Origin: AG-12 sp027339635
GTDB taxonomy: Bacteria; Chloroflexota; Dormibacteria; Aeolococcales; Bog-877
Direction: 5' to 3'
Length of the DNA stretch: 8,427 nucleotides
Assembly: GCA_027339635.1 (NCBI GenBank)
Contig: DAHWNZ010000081.1
Location: forward strand, 1-8,427
Position 1 is the stretch's first letter. Each line of letters starts with the position of its first letter. The notes beneath the pieces are model-generated. The model worked only from the letters and a program-made list of their open reading frames with translations, was not told where the DNA came from and ran no database searches. Positions 6,068 through 8,427 of this stretch are shown here, in pieces. The position numbers and the translations under genes were made by a program.

Positions 6068-7335
6068 GCCGCCCAGCGGCCCCGCCGCAGTTGGTTGAGG
6101 GTGGTGACGGCCCCATCGAGGGATGTGCCGGGTTTCCACCGCACAACTGGCACTCCGGCTCGAAGCAGTTCCATCCTCCTGGCCCCGCGCCACAGTCGCC
6201 AAACCCGGGACGCCACGTCAGACCCGGAGCCTCCCGGAACCTGAACATACTGCTCAGGGTCCACCTCGACGACGGCCAGGTCGAATCCCCGACCTCGGAT
6301 ATCGAACAGGGCTCCAACCATGCGCGGATCTGTCAACGGAGAGATCGCCACTACGAGGGCCTGGGGCGGCAGGATCCTAGGCGGCAGCACGCCCAGAGCC
6401 GGGCTAGCATAGCTGGCGACGACCGAGCAGTCGATCAGGGCGTCGAGGACTCGATACAGGTGAGTGCTTCCCATGCCTGGGGCCAGCCACTGGAGTACAC
6501 CACCGTAGGCAATCAACCCCACCCGGTCGCGGCGGCGCATGAGATGAATCTCCGCTAGGGCTGCCGCTGCTCTACCGGTCGCCGCCATGGTCCCTTCGGT
6601 CCCGGTCTTCAGGTCGGCGAACGAGTCGACCAGAAGAATGAGGTCTGCGTTCCTCTCGGGATTCTGGACGTTGACGAAAGGCTGATGGCGCCGAGCTGTC
6701 ACCCGCCAGTTGATGCGGCGCACCTGGTCGCCAGGACTGTAGAGGCGGATGTCGGCGAACTCGAGCCCCTCTGCCCGCTGGCGGGACAGTTGGTTGCCCA
6801 CGTAGACCTGAGTCTTCTGGGCCGACACACCAACCCGCAGAGGGCTCGCGGTGGGGTAGACACGGAGGCTCACCGTTTCACCACTGGTTCCGGTGGCCAA
6901 GAATACCCCGAAGTGATGTCGAGCGCGGACCCTGACGGGGCCCACCACATGGGCACCCCAGGTGCGACAGGCAACTTCCAGAACGGCCGTCGCTCGACCA
7001 CGACGGTCCGGCTCAAATGCGAACCGGGCCGGCGGATCAACCGGCTCCAGTCCTTCCGGCAGCTGGATGTCGCACAGGACCCTGCCCCACCTGGCCGCAT
7101 GCGTGACGGTCAGAGTGAGAGCTACCGTCTCCCCTTCGAAGGCACGGTCGCGGTCGATGGTCAGGTTGACGTGGCACGGGGCCCGCCGGTCAAGCAGGAG
7201 GCCCCAGACCAGGAAGACGGCGAGAGGTGCGGTGCAGGCCGCCAGGGCCGGGGCGCCGAACGCGAGAGCCGCTAGGCCACCGAGAACGAGCAGGGCAGCC
7301 AAGCCTCCCAGCCGATAGGTCGGGTATGCAATCAA
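6064..7335 (-). CDS. DUF58-domain protein (MoxR-associated, VWA-like)
   Basis: From TTG 7335 the product is 423 residues, a normal length for the family. Two N-terminal helices (about 9-26 and 30-48) anchor it. A beta-rich extracytoplasmic-type region (52-160) follows, containing FEGETVALTLTV. The DUF58 signature EGLEFADIRLYSPGD...RINW lies at 189-210. A VWA-like start LILLVDSFAD (232-241) gives a degenerate MIDAS, since the second Ser of DxSxS is replaced. DUF58 proteins work with MoxR ATPases, probably in assembly of envelope or secreted complexes; the client is unknown. The frame is open to 7650, but that extension runs through the upstream lipoprotein gene and lacks sense. TTG 7335 lies 13 nt after the lipoprotein TGA and is preceded by GGGGA. 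The 3' end overlaps the next start (ATGA), so the genes are co-transcribed. Confidence 0.85.
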   Translation of the reverse strand: MIAYPTYRLGGLAALLVLGGLAALAFGAPALAACTAPLAVFLVWGLLLDRRAPCHVNLTIDRDRAFEGETVALTLTVTHAARWGRVLCDIQLPEGLEPVDPPARFAFEPDRRGRATAVLEVACRTWGAHVVGPVRVRARHHFGVFLATGTSGETVSLRVYPTASPLRVGVSAQKTQVYVGNQLSRQRAEGLEFADIRLYSPGDQVRRINWRVTARRHQPFVNVQNPERNADLILLVDSFADLKTGTEGTMAATGRAAAALAEIHLMRRRDRVGLIAYGGVLQWLAPGMGSTHLYRVLDALIDCSVVASYASPALGVLPPRILPPQALVVAISPLTDPRMVGALFDIRGRGFDLAVVEVDPEQYVQVPGGSGSDVASRVWRLWRGARRMELLRAGVPVVRWKPGTSLDGAVTTLNQLRRGRWAA

Positions 7336-7348
7336 GGCGTCCCCAAGC

Positions 7349-8023
7349 TCAATCCCCGACGAATTTGGAAGTCCACCCCGGCAGTGCTGGCTGAGGTCGA
7401 GCCACGAAGGGTACGCCGATTCCGGGTCGCCTCGCACTCGTGCCTGCCACCTCACCGCCGTGGGCCTGTGGGAGGGGGTAGCCGGTCCCGGCACCTCGGC
7501 CTTGCGTCTCGCAGTCTCCGGCGAACGTGTCCAAGTCGGCGTCACCTGCACCCGTCGGGATGTTTTGCTTGGTGACGGTGCCGGCGTGGACGACGACCTG
7601 GACCCACTCCAGAGCGGGACTTCCGGCCGGGTGGCGTGCCAACAGCACATACGTACCTGGCAGCAACGTGAACCGATACTGCTGGTAGTGAGCTATCTCG
7701 ACGCTGGTCACTTGGTCAACGGGATACACGGTCGTGATGACGCCGTCCGCTGCCGTGTGGAACCGCATCGCGCCCCTGTAGACGATGACGGTGCCAGCGA
7801 CCAACCCCCGGTCTTGCTGCGGGCGGAGAATTGGCAGGGCATAGCAGGCGTCGATGCCGCCGACCACCGCCCCATCGCCGTTCGTGATGGTTGACCGCTC
7901 GAAGGACGTGGGCTTGGCCTGGCACCCGGCCAAGGTGACGATCAGCCCCGCGGTCGCAGCGCAAACCAAGCAGGTCCGTGCTATCGCTCCGCTCGTGCGG
8001 TGTGACCACAGGCCCATGTCCAT
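7349..8023 (-). CDS. Predicted lipoprotein with carboxypeptidase-regulatory-like beta domain, first gene of the operon
   Basis: From ATG 8023 the product is 224 residues. The signal peptide has Arg at 9 and 16, a hydrophobic stretch and the lipobox TLAGC with Cys 34. The mature region includes RGLVAGTVIVYRG and later YRFTLLPGTYVLLARHP followed by WVQVVVHAGTVTKQNIPTG. This is the typical ending of Ig-like carboxypeptidase-regulatory or SpaA-type beta sandwiches, where the ligand is absorbed as a stalk or adhesive domain. The tail after about residue 165 is Gly/Pro-rich and poorly structured. ATG 8023 has AGGTGG 10 nt upstream; ATG 8017 is an alternative, and the frame stays open to 8056. It is divergent from moxR and 13 nt before the DUF58 gene, so it probably leads that operon. 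The lipoprotein would sit outside the membrane and could be a client or structural partner of the MoxR/DUF58 machinery. Not assigned to a known family. Confidence 0.75.
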   Translation of the reverse strand: MDMGLWSHRTSGAIARTCLVCAATAGLIVTLAGCQAKPTSFERSTITNGDGAVVGGIDACYALPILRPQQDRGLVAGTVIVYRGAMRFHTAADGVITTVYPVDQVTSVEIAHYQQYRFTLLPGTYVLLARHPAGSPALEWVQVVVHAGTVTKQNIPTGAGDADLDTFAGDCETQGRGAGTGYPLPQAHGGEVAGTSARRPGIGVPFVARPQPALPGWTSKFVGD

Positions 8024-8215
8024 GAAGGTAGCGCCACCTGAGCGGAAGCACAACAACGAGCGATCCGGTCCTCGCTCTGATCGGTCGAGCTGTGGTGACT
8101 CTCGGCCCTGTGCGCTTGGGTCAGATGGCGACAGGCGAGACCAGGCAGCACCGAGGGGAGTAGATTACTACTCCATCTTGAACCTTCGCGAGCTGTTGGC
8201 GCGAACAGACGGGGA
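8024..8215. promoter_or_regulatory. Divergent regulatory region between the lipoprotein-DUF58 operon and moxR
   Basis: These 192 bases must carry promoters for both directions. They contain an 18-bp inverted repeat (8157-8174), a CTGTT/AACAG repeat with a 6-nt spacer (8193-8208) just before the moxR ribosome site, and an imperfect AGGTaGCGCcACCT palindrome (8026-8039) over the lipoprotein ribosome site. TAGATT at 8161-8166 could be a moxR -10, but I find no good -35. Confidence 0.4.
8157..8174. promoter_or_regulatory. 18-bp inverted repeat upstream of moxR, operator candidate
   Basis: GGAGTAG (8157-8163) and CTACTCC (8168-8174) are perfect 7-bp arms around ATTA. The repeat is 41 bp before the moxR ATG, within a relatively AT-rich patch that also contains the -10-like TAGATT. 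Size and symmetry suit a dimeric repressor; a short RNA hairpin is the alternative. Confidence 0.4.
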
Positions 8216-8427
8216 ATGAACCTCCAGATCGCGGATGTCGAGCGCCGGGCGGAACTCGTCTTCGAGCAGCTCGAGCGGGCGGTGGTCGGCAAGCGTCCGG
8301 TCTTGGAGGTCGTGCTGATTGGGATGCTGGCCGATGGCCATGTCCTGCTGGAGGACTTCCCCGGTCTGGCCAAGACCCTGATCGCCAGGTCCTTCGCCCA
8401 GGCGATGAGCCTTGACTTCGCGAGGGT
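8216..8427 (+). CDS. moxR: MoxR-family AAA+ ATPase, N-terminal part (3' end outside window)
   Basis: The visible 71 residues begin at ATG 8216, preceded at once by GGGGA. No other start codon occurs in the nearby upstream frame. The pattern is that of MoxR: an N-terminal helix ending in LERAVVGKRPVLEVVLIGMLADGHVLLED, then a Walker A variant EDFPGLAKT (residues 46-54; the family usually has EGxPGxAKT), then LIARSFAQAM. Walker B, sensor and arginine-finger regions are right of the window. MoxR proteins are hexameric chaperone-like ATPases that remodel or load partners carrying VWA or DUF58 domains. Here the gene is divergent from the lipoprotein-DUF58-DUF4129 operon rather than its first gene, so the two sides may be co-regulated through the shared intergenic region. 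Confidence 0.9.
   Translation, partial: MNLQIADVERRAELVFEQLERAVVGKRPVLEVVLIGMLADGHVLLEDFPGLAKTLIARSFAQAMSLDFAR

Noticed and set aside
4814..6202. Eight-helix protein with start at 6202
   Set aside because: The added 45 residues overlap DUF58 and lack hydrophobic or domain character; the ATGA overlap at 6067 is the better start.
6064..7650. DUF58 frame extended to a start at 7650
   Set aside because: The extra 105 codons overlap the lipoprotein coding region and are low-complexity; TTG 7335 follows the lipoprotein stop by 13 nt and gives a normal N-terminus.
7981..8373. 130-codon - strand ORF over the moxR start
   Set aside because: Antisense to clear MoxR coding sequence and to the divergent regulatory region.

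Overview
This is a GC-rich window with frequent GTG starts and a MoxR/DUF58/DUF4129 envelope locus, a combination common in Actinomycetota and also seen in Dormibacterota and Chloroflexota. The sequence does not settle the phylum. No rRNA, tRNA or CRISPR array is visible.

Left part (1-1141): mobile-element debris. The C-terminal end of a tyrosine recombinase enters from the left edge on the + strand. It converges on a truncated FtsK/SpoIIIE-type translocase on the - strand that keeps its Walker B region but has no Walker A. Together they look like the end of a decayed integrative (conjugative) element.

Middle part (1142-3172): a + strand gene encodes a protein of about six kelch-like motifs with a C-terminal PepSY-like extension. 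It has no visible signal peptide. Beyond it, on the - strand, lies a frameshifted relic (about 2695-3061) of a DUF4129 gene. The relic is paralogous to the intact DUF4129 gene at 4138-4821 and is the clearest hidden structure in the window.

Right part (3173-8427): an envelope-associated locus. Reading on the - strand from 8023 down, the genes are a lipoprotein, a DUF58 protein, an eight-helix membrane protein and a DUF4129 membrane protein. They are tightly packed: a 13-nt gap, then an ATGA overlap, then an 8-nt overlap, as expected of one operon. A second predicted lipoprotein gene follows after a 356-bp gap that holds an inverted repeat, a strong Shine-Dalgarno in front of a six-codon ORF, and promoter-like AT-rich sequence. 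The moxR AAA+ ATPase gene runs divergently and leaves the window at the right edge. Between it and the operon is a 192-bp region with an 18-bp inverted repeat.

Working together (family knowledge plus inference): MoxR ATPases with DUF58/VWA-like partners are thought to act as chaperones or assembly factors at the envelope. DUF58, the eight-helix protein and DUF4129 could form the membrane part. The transglutaminase usual in such loci is absent from the visible part; lipoproteins and an eight-helix membrane protein are found instead. The DUF4129 relic beyond the second lipoprotein suggests that the locus was once duplicated or longer.
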